Assembly (NCBI GenBank): GCA_004369045.1
Contig: ML213506.1
Span: 631,512 to 695,511, forward strand
Origin: Heliocybe sulcata
Lineage: Eukaryota > Basidiomycota > Agaricomycetes > Gloeophyllales > Gloeophyllaceae
Length of the DNA stretch: 64,000 nt
Direction of reading: 5' to 3'
The notes beneath the pieces were generated by a model. It saw only the letters and a list, made by a program, of their open reading frames with translations. It was not told the DNA's origin and did not search any database. Position numbers and translations under genes: made by a program. Below are positions 10,996 through 25,367 of the stretch, one piece after another. The first letter of the stretch is position 1, and every line of letters begins with the position of its first letter.

Positions 10996-11784
10996 AGCAG
11001 ATTAGATGTGAGCCGTCGTGCGCATAAGCATCAAGTGCGCTCAAGCGAGGAAGAGGGCAGAAGGAGAGGAGGGTGTGGGCAGCAAGAAGTACCCGCAATG
11101 CCGTTACCAGGAACGAGCGAGCAGATTTTAGTTCTCCGTGAGCGAGAGTCTGATAGGGACCGTGTGGCCTGTTATGGCCTAGTAGATTCACAACGCACAG
11201 CTCTCGCTAGCACGCTGGCGATGGCGCTGACGTCGCAGGCACTGACACTCGCCTGATCGCCCGTTGTCGTCGTCGACGGCGATGGCAAGGGAGACGATGG
11301 CGGTCGAGGTTGCCGCCGGTTCTGTTTATAGCAGTTATTGACGCACTATTTCAGTCAGCCAATACGCCGAGGATCACCTGCAATCGCCTGCCCACAGGTA
11401 ATATCGGCAGGCCGACTCAGTACCCCGAATGGTGATATTGGGCCAGCAGGCGCCCTTCATGACATAAAACGTCGCAGCCACCCTGAAACGACGACGCTCA
11501 CCCTTCCGACATGGAGGAAGTCGTGCCTAGTACATACTAGAGGAAACATTACGGATAACTATACAGAGGTATCGCAGGAAGTGGCAACGGAATGCAAGGT
11601 ACTGATAGGGATGCTACGAAGATAAAGTTAAACAAAAAGAGCCAAGAGGGCATGACTGATGCGCCAGACCAGAGTTCGTAACACAAATTCCCAAGAAAAG
11701 TGAAAGAAGAGACGCACGCATGGAGACAAGGTCGCTGAGTTCCACACCGACACCTTCCATGCATGCAGTGCATTCCCATCATTC
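10996..11784. other. Long upstream region of the homeodomain gene (789 bp)
   Basis: Between the homeodomain start codon and the wee1 stop codon, both on the minus strand. It should hold the homeodomain promoter and 5' leader and the wee1 3' UTR. Only short chance frames are present and no RNA gene or repeat is recognised. Confidence 0.55.
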
Positions 11785-14700
11785 TCACGGACTCATGTCC
11801 ATCGCCACTTCATCATCATCATCATCACCAATCAACACCCTCCTCTCCAGGATCTCTTCCAAAAACCCATCGCGCACAGCAGCCAACGGAGAGGCGCAGA
11901 ACACGTCGCGACCCTCGCGCCTCGCTTCCGCCTCCATCCTCTCCATAGCCCGTCTCGCCCTCACAACGATGGGGTACGCCCACACCTCGCCGATCGTCAA
12001 GCGCACGGCAGGGTCCGTCCGCATCATGGCCTTCATCAATGAAAACAGCTCCGGGCTATCTTCCATATCCACCTGACGGAAGTCCTCCTGCCGAAGCATG
12101 TGCCAGGATTCACCCCTACACAAAAGGCAGTCAGCAACGCAACCCTGGCTCGGCGACGGAACGGCCCGCGGCAAACACTCACTGGTCAGGCACCACGATA
12201 TTTGATGCAGTTTCTAGCAGCGTCATCCCCAGGCTGTAATATCAAAATACATTCCGCTAAGTTATCCAGATCAAACACTGCGGATGGAACGGACAACGAA
12301 CCTGAAAATATCCGCCGCCTTGCCATACCGCCCTTGCAGAACTTCCGGGGCAAGATACACCTTATCACCCTCCCTCTCAAACGCTCCGCCCAGGGCATTG
12401 GCAGGCCTAGGCCAGATGGACGCCATCCCAAAGTCGCATATCTTAAACCGTCCTTCTCCGGTCACAAGAATATTCGCCGGCTTCAGATCCAAGTGGATAA
12501 CCCCGTGATCGTGAATAAACCGTAAACCCTAGAGTCGTCGATAAGCATAAACATGAGATTGATCGACAGTGCCCGACGAGCCCGACTGAGCAATCCGGTG
12601 ACTCACGTTGCTTAGCTCAACCACAATCTTCCACACCCTCGCCTCCTCAAGCCGAGGAAACACCCGGCCGTACTCCCACAGGAAATGCGCAAAGCTCCCG
12701 TTCTCGCAGAGCTCCGTCTGGATAAACAGCTGCTCGTCCTCTTCCCAGCTGTCAATATACGCGAGCACATTCGGATGGCGTCCATTCGCTGCAACAGATA
12801 GATGCTTGAGAATATCCGCTTCTTCACGTAACCGCACTCTACAATCCAGCCTCCGTGAGCATCACGCATACAAACCACCACGCAGATCGCTCACCTTTGC
12901 TTCACACCCTCCAGCCGCTTCGAGATCTTGACCGCGTACGCACTCTGGCTGGTACCGCGCCTAGCTCTTACTTTCACGACTCGACCGAATTCACCTCGAC
13001 CGATCTCCTCGAGCTCCAAGAATTCGCGCACGAACCGGCCAGGCTGGCCGCTCGCAGGACTAGGAGCAGTCTGTTGACGCTGGCGATGAACAGGTGCGGA
13101 CTGCCTCGGTATACGACTGGCAGGTGGGGCGGCCTTGCTGGCGAGATTGAACGGCGAATTGACTGGCGTATTCTCACCAAGATGGCTCGTCGTCCGTCGC
13201 CGGAGGTGCGGACGCTGATCCAAAGTTCCGTGGGGCCGCGCAGCACCAAACCGCGCAACTGCCGCAACCGTAGGTGAGTTCAGAGACGCAGACGAAGGGC
13301 CCGAGGACGTTGTGGAAGCAGAGTTCAGGGCAGTCTCTGGAGCAGTCAGAAATTGTGTCCGAATGCGAGGTGGGGCAAGTACTGCATCTGTAACATCCAC
13401 ACATGTAATGAGATATTTCTTGCGTATGGCAAACATGGCGAGAAAACCACTCACCCTTTCCCTTAAGCCTCGTCGGCGTACCAAGCGACGCATCGCTACC
13501 ACTCGAGAACGCACCACTACTACTTCTTCTCGATAACCACCCCGGCTTCACCAGCGGCCTCACATTCGGTCTACCCAACCCGAATCCTTCATACTTTGCC
13601 TCCCTCCCCAATGTCGGGCTCACATCCGCATCTCCCTCCTCCTCACTATCCCCACCATCTTCTATCCCATTCCCCCTCGGGGCAAACACCGCCGGCATAC
13701 TCTTCCTTGGTGCCCCAAGACCCCCTCCAAACCCAAGGCCAGCGTTCCCGCTGATCTTGTGTGCGACCGCGCTCTGCCAGGGCCGCTCCCGCCCCACTAT
13801 ATGCGCGGTCTTCATCTTCTTGACCGGTGTACCAGGCGCCTTCTTCGTCGTATTGTCCTCCTTCGTCCCGGCTGCGAGTGTCTTGAGTATGAACATGTCA
13901 ACGTCCCTGCCCGGGTCCATCTCCTCGTTGTCCTCTCCATAGGCGATGCTGACGTGAGGGACTCCCGGCCATCCTGAAGTGAGGCCAGGTAAGATGGGAG
14001 TCACCAACGCCTCATCCCCGCTCGAATGCGAATGAATCGTGCTCGATGACAGCGATGGTATAGGCGGCACACTCGCAAACCCACTCCCCCCGTCTTCGTC
14101 ACTAAACGCCACGCCTGAATCCCTGGGCTTAAACTTCTTCGGCAGCGGCTCCTTCTCCGGACTCTCATTTACAGCATTAAACGCCAAGGAGGAATTGCCC
14201 TCAAACGACAACTCCTCGTCGTAGTCCCACTCACCATCATCTTCAGGTGGATGGGGCGGCGAGGAGAACCGCGTCGTGGGCGACATCTCTTCTTCGTGCG
14301 AGAGGGTGGTAATAATGGGCTGTCGCGCGGGGTTGTGGAGGTGGGCGTCGCAAAGGGCATCCAAGCCGAAGTCGGGGTCCTCCGGGGCTATCGCAGATCC
14401 GCCGAAGAAGAGCGTTGCTGAGCTAGTTGTACGGAAGGGAGGGCGAGGGGGGAGAGGGGCAGCTGGAAGTGGAGGCGGTCCCATCGCGCCTAGTGCGCGG
14501 GGACGCTTGACTGGGGAGCCAATCTCGGAGGATGAGGAGGACGAGTCTGAGCGAGGCCTATGTCTGGAAGCGAACACTGTTGAGGTTCTATCAGGTTTGA
14601 AACTCTGGATGTATATGTCAGAGTCGCGTATTATAGAATTTAGTGGTACCCTACTGACCTGAATTGGGAAAAGTTGCTGTTTCGGCCCAGCACTCTTCAG

Positions 14701-15414
14701 CGCATGATGTGTACGCTTCGGCGACCGAATCCGTCTCGTAGTGACAAAAGACGCGTTCAGCATCTCCTCATCATCCATAGCAAAGGCATTGACAGGCTTC
14801 TTGCTCGAGAATCCACCACCAAAAAACAGAGTCGCACCATCATCGTCTAGCGGCCCAACCTCCCCATCCGAGTCGCTTGACGCATCAAGGCCCGACACCC
14901 TAGGGCGCATTGTACTCTTGACAGGTGGTGCCTCCTTAGATTGCGGAGTCCGCAGCGTGAACGAAGGCGCAGGCATCGTCTGACGCCGAAGGGGGTTGTT
15001 CGTTTTTGCGTTCGCTTTTGCGAGAGTCTTCTTGATAGTAGCCGGGCGTGCCGGTGGCGAGGTGTTGAGGTGTCTGCTCGAGAGCGCAGGGCGTACGAGC
15101 GCGTCTTTTGCAGGCGTCCGGAGTGCCTGGGTGGAAGGAACGTAGGGGTAGGATGGTGGACCCATCGTGCTCAGCCTCTTCGACTTAGGCAGCGGGCTCG
15201 CGTCGGGTGTCAGTCCTGTGCTGGGCGAGAAGTCCGCGACGGATGAGTGGTAAGGTGAGAAGAGGTCGTCCGTGTCCATCGCGTCGTCGCCATGGTTCTG
15301 CGGCGAGAAGAGGAGGCGAGGCGGTGTCCTCAGTGGCCTTTCGCTCGCGCATGCAGGAGAGAGGACGTGATCGCGTGTCCGTCGAGAGTAGCTGGACATG
15401 GGGGTGGCAGGCAT
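11785..15414 (-). CDS. wee1: Wee1 mitotic-inhibitor kinase
   Basis: Wee1 phosphorylates the inhibitory Tyr of Cdc2/Cdk1 and delays mitosis. Exons on the minus strand: 13455-15414, 12895-13387, 12607-12838, 12302-12528, 12183-12233, 11785-12115 (1097 aa). A ~760-residue Ser/Pro-rich N-terminus, usual for fungal Wee1, precedes the kinase. Kinase signatures: EIGRGEFGRVVKV (P-loop), AYAVKISKR (Lys), TELCENGSFAHFL (Wee1-type hinge), HLDLKPANILV (catalytic loop), CDFGMA, and EGDKVYLAPEVLQG, which is diagnostic of Wee1/Myt1. The C-terminus ends in an acidic Asp run from a CAT-type repeat. A 54-nt segment at 14605-14658 has good GT..AG ends and is in frame, so it may be a retained or alternative intron (1079 aa if removed). 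An in-frame upstream start lies near 15519, but MPATPMSSYSRR at 15414 looks more likely. Confidence 0.93.
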
Positions 15415-15561
15415 GTAATAAATAGATGTTGTTGACGTCGTCGACGGCGTCGGCGAGAGTAGTGCAAGAATGTAGTGCAAAAAATTAGGCTTGGTGTCGA
15501 TGTAGTAGAAGGCAGACAAAGGTGCGTGAGCCTATTTCCGGCGCCGCGCGTAGTCAACAAA

Positions 15562-15638
15562 GTCACGTGACCGCGCGTCTACGGACCCACAACACCAATT
15601 TAACATTGTTCGCCGAAATAGGGTACAATTGCCACGTG
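15562..15638. promoter_or_regulatory. Two CACGTG E-box elements upstream of wee1
   Basis: A 10-bp palindrome GTCACGTGAC at 15562-15571 and a second CACGTG at 15633-15638 lie 148-224 bp upstream of the wee1 start and just past the con-6 stop. CACGTG is the core site of fungal bHLH factors such as Cbf1. That it controls wee1 is inferred from position only. Confidence 0.45.
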
Positions 15639-15689
15639 GAAACTCATGTTACAGTCTATTGTACAACATCAATGCGGGTAGACCATGGT

Positions 15690-16144
15690 TTATATGGCGC
15701 CCTTCTCCTTCAGGGTATGCTCAGCGTCCCTCTTTGCCTCTTTTGAGACGTTGGGGTCTGCATTGAACAGTCACTAGTCAGCATGCGGTGCTCGCGTCAT
15801 GGTCTCGTCGAACTCACTGTGCATCGCGGCCTTTAAGCCAGCATTGACTCTCGTCTCATGCTTGTCGCCTGATCGTCCAGTTGCGCCAGAATTGCCTATG
15901 TCCTCCAACGCCTCTGCTGCATGTCCCTTGGCCTCTTCCGAGACACGAGGGTTGTTCAGCGTGGCCTGTGCACGGCGATATCAGCCACCGGTAATTGGGA
16001 AAGAAAAAGGCTATCCTGTACCTTGTAACCACCGGCGACACGGTTAGGATCGCCGTTACGGTTCGCTCGGGATGTCATGAACGTGCGCGTCAAGTTGACG
16101 CTGGTGCGAGGCCGGAAAGAGCTCGAACAGACAGTGCGGTACAT
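15690..16144 (-). CDS. Con-6 family conidiation/stress protein
   Basis: A small hydrophilic protein of the Con-6 family, first described as induced during conidiation in Neurospora and widespread as a stress-induced protein; its biochemical role is unknown. Exons on the minus strand: 16022-16144, 15818-15965, 15690-15757 (112 aa). Two copies of the family motif are visible: NNPRVSEEAKGHAAEALED and, across the last splice, HNPNVSKEAKRDAEHTL. Between them is the usual Gly/Asp/His spacer GRSGDKHETRVNAGLKAAMH. The ATG at 16144 adds a 22-residue Arg/Ser/Thr-rich leader without acidic residues (MYRTVCSSSFRPRTSVNLTR...) that looks like a mitochondrial presequence. A second ATG at 16078 (MTSRANRNGDPNRVAGGYK) gives the more usual 90-aa form. 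Confidence 0.88.
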
Positions 16145-17077
16145 GGTGCTCAGTGGTGGATAATTGGGACGAAATTGCAAGGCTCATCCACCCCGACGCT
16201 GGCTTATATACGGCGGTGTCAGCTCGATCGTTGGGGACGTGCGTTCATCGCCGACGGTGTATGACATACGGCTCTGACGTCGAGATCGCGACTCTTCGAC
16301 AATTCACTCTTCACACATACTCAGGTCGAATTCTGGCGAACGCTTGTCGGTATACACCTTGCCCTGCGCAACAGAGTCCGTCCGTTGCGTAGTCACCTTG
16401 CGGGCATAATTGAGGTACGCATTCGTTCCAACTGACGAGTGTAGGGGATCTACAAAATATTGATATTTACGGGTTGCCCTCACAGAGTGTTGAAACTCGA
16501 AATGCCACCGTTCGTGATGGAGCGGACATCAAGCCACAACACCTCCATCATGTTAGCTTCCGACATGACGGATCTCGGTCTCTTTCGGACAAGTCTATAT
16601 GCTAGCTTGCAGACGTCTAACTGCGCGGTGTCAGGTACTTGCGGCGGCAGCCCGTGCCTGAAACGCTACCAGGTCCGACAATCAGTACTCAAGTCTCAAG
16701 CTCAGTGCCAATCGTCAATGTTTCAGTGAGCTTGTGTGTACTCTTATATGTACCGCAGTGAATTCTGAGCGGTACTGGTGTTGGCGCGAACAAGCTAGTC
16801 TATGGTGCATATCTATATTACATGAAGTCCGGATCCTGTACATACTACTACATATCAAATACGCTTCGACTTAATCCGTACACACCCAAGACCGGGTCAA
16901 ACAAAGAAGTGCTCATCATAATCAAACCGGGAAGTTTCACAAACTATTGCCTGGGGGTGCGTAGGCACATCGCTAAGTGAAGGGTCAGAGGAGGGATGGT
17001 GGTTTAGAGGTGTATCGTAGTCGGATTTGAGGATGGTCATGGCGAATATCTGTGACTGCAGCCAAGGGATCGTGTGT
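16145..17077. other. Non-coding stretch upstream of con-6
   Basis: Apart from the con-6 promoter, the ~930 bp hold only short chance frames. The sequence is of mixed composition and no gene, RNA or transposon could be recognised. It runs into the degenerate repeat at 17078. Confidence 0.5.
16203..16212 (-). promoter_or_regulatory. TATA box of the con-6 gene
   Basis: TATATAAGCC on the minus strand, about 60 bp upstream of the 16144 ATG. A strong TATA box fits a sharply inducible gene; few other genes in the window have one so well placed. Confidence 0.55.
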
Positions 17078-17320
17078 GGATAATAGTCGGAGCTAAGGAA
17101 TGCTTGAGGAGGCAGAGGGTCGTCCGTGGGTGTAGCCCGGGGGAGCGTAGGGCGTCGCAAACAAGGATAGTTGGTGCTAAAGAAATGCTTGAGAAGGAAG
17201 AGGATCGTCCGCAAGTGTAGTCTGGAGGAGCGTGGGCCTGTTACGAACAGAAGAGTCGGTTTGCAAGGATGAATGCGGCAAAGGGTCATCCAAGACTTGA
17301 GCCCGAGGGAGCTTTAGATG
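17078..17320 (-). repeat. Degenerate minisatellite, left arm
   Basis: About 2.5 diverged tandem copies of an ~85-100 bp unit, starting near 17078, 17165 and 17267. Each has a gctaaggaatgcttgaggag-like segment, then ggtcgtccg and ggaggagcgt. The segment tgtagcccgggggagcgtag (from 17131) is, on the opposite strand, the same as part of the minisatellite at 20787-21120. This shows that the two belong to one inverted duplication. Confidence 0.65.
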
Positions 17321-18061
17321 GTCGGAATCGAGATGGTGCGCCTGGTGATTTCATGGCTTCAGCGAGGAAAAGCTGAATATGAGCTGGTTAGACGACAACA
17401 AGATCAATACAAGAGAACTACCCACTCTTGCTCCGGGACCCCTTACGGCTTGGGGGCTGCACCGGCAGGCACGTGCATGCGACAAATCGCATTTCTATAG
17501 TCCTATAGAGATATCAAGGTTGCCTGAGCCTGGGGAAGTATAACGAGGAGGTGAGGTTACTTACTGTTTAACCCGAGCCCCTTACGTCTTCAGGGCTTGC
17601 GGTCTTGACATGGCCACTCGAGCCGGTCGATGGTCCTCCAGATGTCCGCTTGTAAACGAGATCCGTCAAGAGGTAGGAAAAGGACAGAGAGATCGTAAGT
17701 ACCTGTCCTGCAACGGTCCCAGCGCCTAGGTGGTCATACCATCAAGATAGACGAAGTCGGGCCAGCCGACAGAATAGAGTACAATGGAGAGGAGGAAGAG
17801 GGATGGGTATATGTCGGGATCCAGCCTCACGAGCCCCTCAGTGACTGCACCAGCAGCACGTAAAGAGGCATTGGAGGTAAAGAAAAGACAGCGGTGGGCC
17901 AGATATTTATGTGCTTCCCCCTGGGGGCTGACGGTGGCTGGCAGGTCATTCGGGATGTATAGATCGGCACTGGGAAACAGGTGGCTGGCCGTATGGCGAC
18001 ATGGTCGGTATTGAAACCAACCGTACTGGGTCTCAGTGCCCTCTTCAGCCAGTACCATCAC
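17321..18061 (-). repeat. Left arm of an inverted duplication flanking HEM2, with a coding-like remnant
   Basis: Read on the minus strand, this segment matches 20030-20670 on the plus strand in order and with moderate divergence. Both copies can be translated over FTSNASLRAAGAVTEGL and on to YLDG..TT followed by a stop, then a GGACAG/gtac splice-donor-like site, then a GAGGACCATCGA block, then two CGTAAGGGG motifs (about 17440 and 17577 here). The remnant has a hydrophobic stretch, but I do not recognise its family. This copy lacks about 40 bp present in the other just after the YLDG..TT stop. It may be a decayed duplicated gene or a repeat-element copy; nothing marks it as functional. Confidence 0.7.
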
Positions 18062-18546
18062 CGGGGTCGAAGGAAGTATGGAGTAGTAACGGGTTCAATT
18101 AACAGCAGGGATTAATTACATTGGTACTGGTTCATTGTCTATAGGATACTGGCCAAGACACAATGAGCGCAGAAACCCCCTGGACATCAAAAGTAACTCA
18201 CGATAGGCTGTAGAACTGACTGTTCCCTGTCCAGTCTGTATTATTCTGACCCGCCTGTCGCATAGCGGATGCGGTCGTATCGCCGGAACAGTAGGACAAC
18301 TTCAAGTTTGATTGTCGCATCGGTAAGGGAACCGTAGAGCGCAGCATATAACTGTCATTTCAGATCATCTCCATTGCGGTTGAATGGTGATGAACATGCG
18401 CTGTAGACGATTGCGCCTGTATTTAAGGCCATGGGAGTGAAGTGCTACCCGCTGCAGATTGTCCGAATCCTTGCCGAATCCCATCCGATTGACGCGACTC
18501 GTCTAGCACCACATCAGCGGTCCTCATTGATCACCCTCAATCATTA

Positions 18547-19831
<1,285 letters not shown>

Positions 19832-20029
19832 AGGGTAAGGACGGATGGTGTATCACTAAGAAAGATCTTGTACAAAGATGCAGAGCTGTTGTACATGTAC
19901 GTGTCACAAAGGGCCCGCGTTCCAGCCTGCCCCACGAGCATATCTATCCGTTGCTGTCCCAGTCGTCCTCCCTCTTCGTCCTGGTCTTGGTTCGCGAGCG
20001 CGCAGAGCACGAAAGCCGAGAGTTTCAAT

Positions 20030-20670
20030 CTTGACCATGGCGTCATACGGCCAGCCACCTGTCTTCTCGAATTACCTGCCAGCCACCGTCAGCTGCCAGA
20101 AGAAACCGCATAAATACCCTGGGCCCACCGCTATCCGTTCTTCACCTCCAATGCCTCTTTACGTGCTGCTGGTGCAGTCACTGAGGGGCTCGCGAGGCTG
20201 GCTTCCGACATATACCCACTCCTCTTCCTTCTCTCTCCATTGTACACTATTCTGTCGGCTGGTCCGACATTGTCTTACCTTGATGGTATCACCACCTAGG
20301 CGCTGGGATCGTGGCAGGCCAACGCAGGACGTCTAGCCGCTTACTGCGCTGCAGGACAGGTACGTGTGGTCTGTTTGTCCTGTATGTCTCTTGACGCGAG
20401 TTTATTTCACAAGCGAACTGTCTGGAGGACCATCGAGCGGCTCCGATGGCGATCTCAAGACCAATCTCTGCCGCAAGCGGCGCCGGTAGCCCTGAAGACG
20501 TAAGGGGCCCGGATTGCGCAGTTAGTGATCTCGCCGCCTCCTCAGGCTCAGCAATTTTGACATCTCCTTAGGTCAATGCGATTTTCCAGGTATATGTGTG
20601 CCTACCGATGCAACCCCAAAGACGTAAGGGGTCCCGGAGCAGAAGTGAGTGGTTCTTGCTCATACCCTTC
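20030..20670 (+). repeat. Right arm of the inverted duplication flanking HEM2
   Basis: Plus-strand counterpart of 17321-18061. Shared features in the same order: ATACGGCCAGCCACCTGT near 20046, CATAAATA near 20109 (TATA-like), the segment reading FTSNASLRAAGAVTEGL near 20141-20190, a YLDG..TT stop near 20300, a GGACAGGTAC donor-like site, a GAGGACCATCGA block near 20430, and two CGTAAGGGG motifs at about 20498 and 20620. No open frame spans the whole arm. Its start is ~200 bp after the HEM2 stop codon. Confidence 0.7.
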
Positions 20671-20786
20671 GTTCAATGCTAGAGTGGTCTAACCCGCTTG
20701 GTTTAGCAGACCACTGATAATCAATCGCACCTTTTGCGTCCTCATTGTGTCTTAAGCTTAACTCTTCACGGCTTCGACGCGTCTGC

Positions 20787-21120
20787 GCTCCCCCGGGCTA
20801 CCGTCAACGGCGACTCTCCACCACTACGATATCTCCACTGCGACTCTTCCTGTTCACCACACGCTTGCGCTCGCTCAGGCAACAGTCGAGGACTACCTGC
20901 TAGCTCTGTCATATCTCAGCGCCGACTATACCTGTTCACGACTAGCCTATGCTCGCCGGCTACAATCAAGGACGACGCTCACCATTACGATCTCTAGATC
21001 TCAGTTTCCACTATCCCAGCTCACGACACGCCTACACTCCCCCGGGCTACAGTCATGAATACCCTACTTATACTAGGATTGCTGCCCCGGCGCGTGTACG
21101 CTCTCCCAGGCAACAGTTCG
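20787..21120 (+). repeat. 82-bp-period minisatellite, right arm
   Basis: About 4.5 diverged tandem copies. The unit begins GCTC(CCCC)GGGCTACAGTC-like and includes ACGATATCTCCACTGCGACT-like and TGTTCACGACACGCCTA-like segments. Unit starts are at 20787, 20869, 20951, 21036 and a shorter one near 21100, giving spacings of 82, 82, 85 and 64 bp. The reverse complement of one unit matches the left-arm repeat at 17078-17320. Confidence 0.75.
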
Positions 21121-21508
21121 TGGTTGTACGTTTCCCTGCTTGAATATGCCTTGTACGTTCATATTGTCTGGAGTTTCGGTTTGAATGCTGTAGAGGTTGT
21201 GGTATCGAACATTGGTATATGAGAAACAGTGTACTGTAAGAATAGGATGACGTGTGTATGCCTCCTTGACTCGGGCCTCGATGCGTACGGAATGGAATGA
21301 AGCTTGTATTGAGTACTTGTAAGAGTTGGATTTCACGATGCATACGCATAATAGTTTGCCCATAACGATGATGGGTCACTGGATGGTGCGAGCCGGGTTG
21401 ACCGCTGCCCTCATGCATACCCGCAGCACTTCCGCTCACACATCTTACAAAAAGCCCCCAAGTCAGCAAAAAATGATAACTAAATAGTGAGGCAGTAAGA
21501 CGCTATAA
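21121..21508. other. Intergenic region downstream of GCN5
   Basis: 388 bp between the minisatellite and the GCN5 stop codon. It probably holds the GCN5 3' UTR. No gene is recognised. Confidence 0.5.
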
Positions 21509-23989
<2,481 letters not shown>

Positions 23990-24411
23990 ACTGCAACGGT
24001 AGGGCGTAAGGTAAGGGAATGGTCGTGGTTAGTGTCTTCGTTTGAAAGGACGTGCGTTGGCGTCGAACATAGTATGGGACCCCGAGCATCCCCTTCCGCT
24101 CGCCTGGTCACGGTGCGGCGCGCGACTCGTTGCATTTCACTAGCATGCTCTACTGCTAGTTACCTGGACCTGCTCAGTGATGCTCTCTGTGTTGAGTCGT
24201 TTCACTGGCAATCTGGGCAAAGTCAAGACGACTAAAGAAGGAACTCAGTAATTTACAAGCCGTCGACTCCACATTGCTGCTTGTTCCGTTGCTATTCTTA
24301 CGGCTTTGTAGTCCTCTGCGATCAAAGAACTTCTCACAAGCTTGCCCTCTCTACGCGACCTTCATGTACAGTCCTTTAAAGGAGGCCTGAAATTATCGCT
24401 CGACATTAGCG
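23990..24411. promoter_or_regulatory. Divergent intergenic region, GCN5 / expansin-like gene
   Basis: 422 bp between start codons facing away from each other, so it should contain both promoters. The TTCATGTACAGTCCTTTAAA stretch near 24361 lies just before the plus-strand gene. No clear TATA box in a standard position. Confidence 0.45.
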
Positions 24412-25367
24412 ATGCTGCTTCATCTCTGGTTCTGGTGCATCTCTGTGCTATCTGCGCTCTCCGCCACGGCCCAGTGGATTCAGTACCCTCCAAATGGATA
24501 CGCCACAATGACCCACTACACCATGCCTGCCAACTTCATTGCGGCATGCGGCTGTACGACTGAAACCGAGAATTACCCCACCGCTGCTATGAGCCAATAT
24601 GCCTTTGGTAGCAGTACATCTTATGGGCCTGGTTGCGGTCGGTGCTTCAATGTGACACTGCTGAATACTTTCACCTCCGATCCGCCATTCTATCCGACGG
24701 AGACCAAGAGCGTCATTATCAAAGTGACGGACTTATGTCCGATAGGAGGTGATGGATGGTGCTCAGCGACGCCCTCCAAGCCGAACCCGTGCGTAGCTCT
24801 ATGTGGCGCTTGCACGCTAGCACTGGTTGAATTCTCACTACAGTGCTGGTGCATATATCAACTTTGACCTTGTGTACCCATCATCGGCTATTCCGGATAA
24901 CTTCTTTCCATCAAATGTTTCGTTATATGGATATACGGTACGTCGTGGTTCGTATCTGTCTCCAAGTCAAAGTAACACCGGGACAAGGACTTTGGTGTTT
25001 GGAACATCAGTTATGCGACTGTATCGTGTACCGACTGGGCTGGATACAAAAACGCGGCGGCATTAGGTAGCGTTACCAGCTTGGGCAGTGCCGCATGCTG
25101 TCCATCGAACCCAACGGTACGTTTCAAGCGGTGTGCACGGTTCCTCCGGTTCGAATAATATAATGAATGCCAGGGCAACTCAAACAATACATGTCCATCG
25201 TTCTCGGAACAAAATGGAATACCGTAAGCTATTGTCATATCTCCTATTGAAACAGACTGAACTGAGCCGCACGCAGACCTGATACCCATACAAGCTCCGC
25301 ATACCCCAGAACAATGGCCTCTCTGTCGCTGCTATTGTTCATGTCAGGACTCCCAATTGTCATATAG
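24412..25367 (+). CDS. Secreted expansin/GH45-like (barwin-type) cell-wall protein
   Basis: Exons: 24412-24788, 24844-24937, 24988-25116, 25174-25223, 25277-25367 (246 aa). A signal peptide (MLLHLWFWCISVLSALSATA) precedes a Cys-rich double-psi barrel of the kind shared by expansins, loosenins and GH45 endoglucanases: ACGCTTETENYPTAAMSQYAF, GPGCGRCFNVTL, VIIKVTDLCP (the conserved Asp region), then YINFDLVYPSSAIPDNFFP and DFGVWNISY. At the C-terminus a Ser/Thr-Pro spacer leads to a hydrophobic end (MASLSLLLFMSGLPIVI), which suggests a GPI anchor. Basidiomycetes have many such proteins, acting on plant or fungal cell walls. Whether this one hydrolyses cellulose or only loosens walls cannot be decided from sequence. 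Confidence 0.85.

Noticed and set aside
16897-17289. A 130-codon minus-strand frame with internal repetition
   Set aside because: The repetition comes from the degenerate minisatellite in the DNA, not from a protein family.
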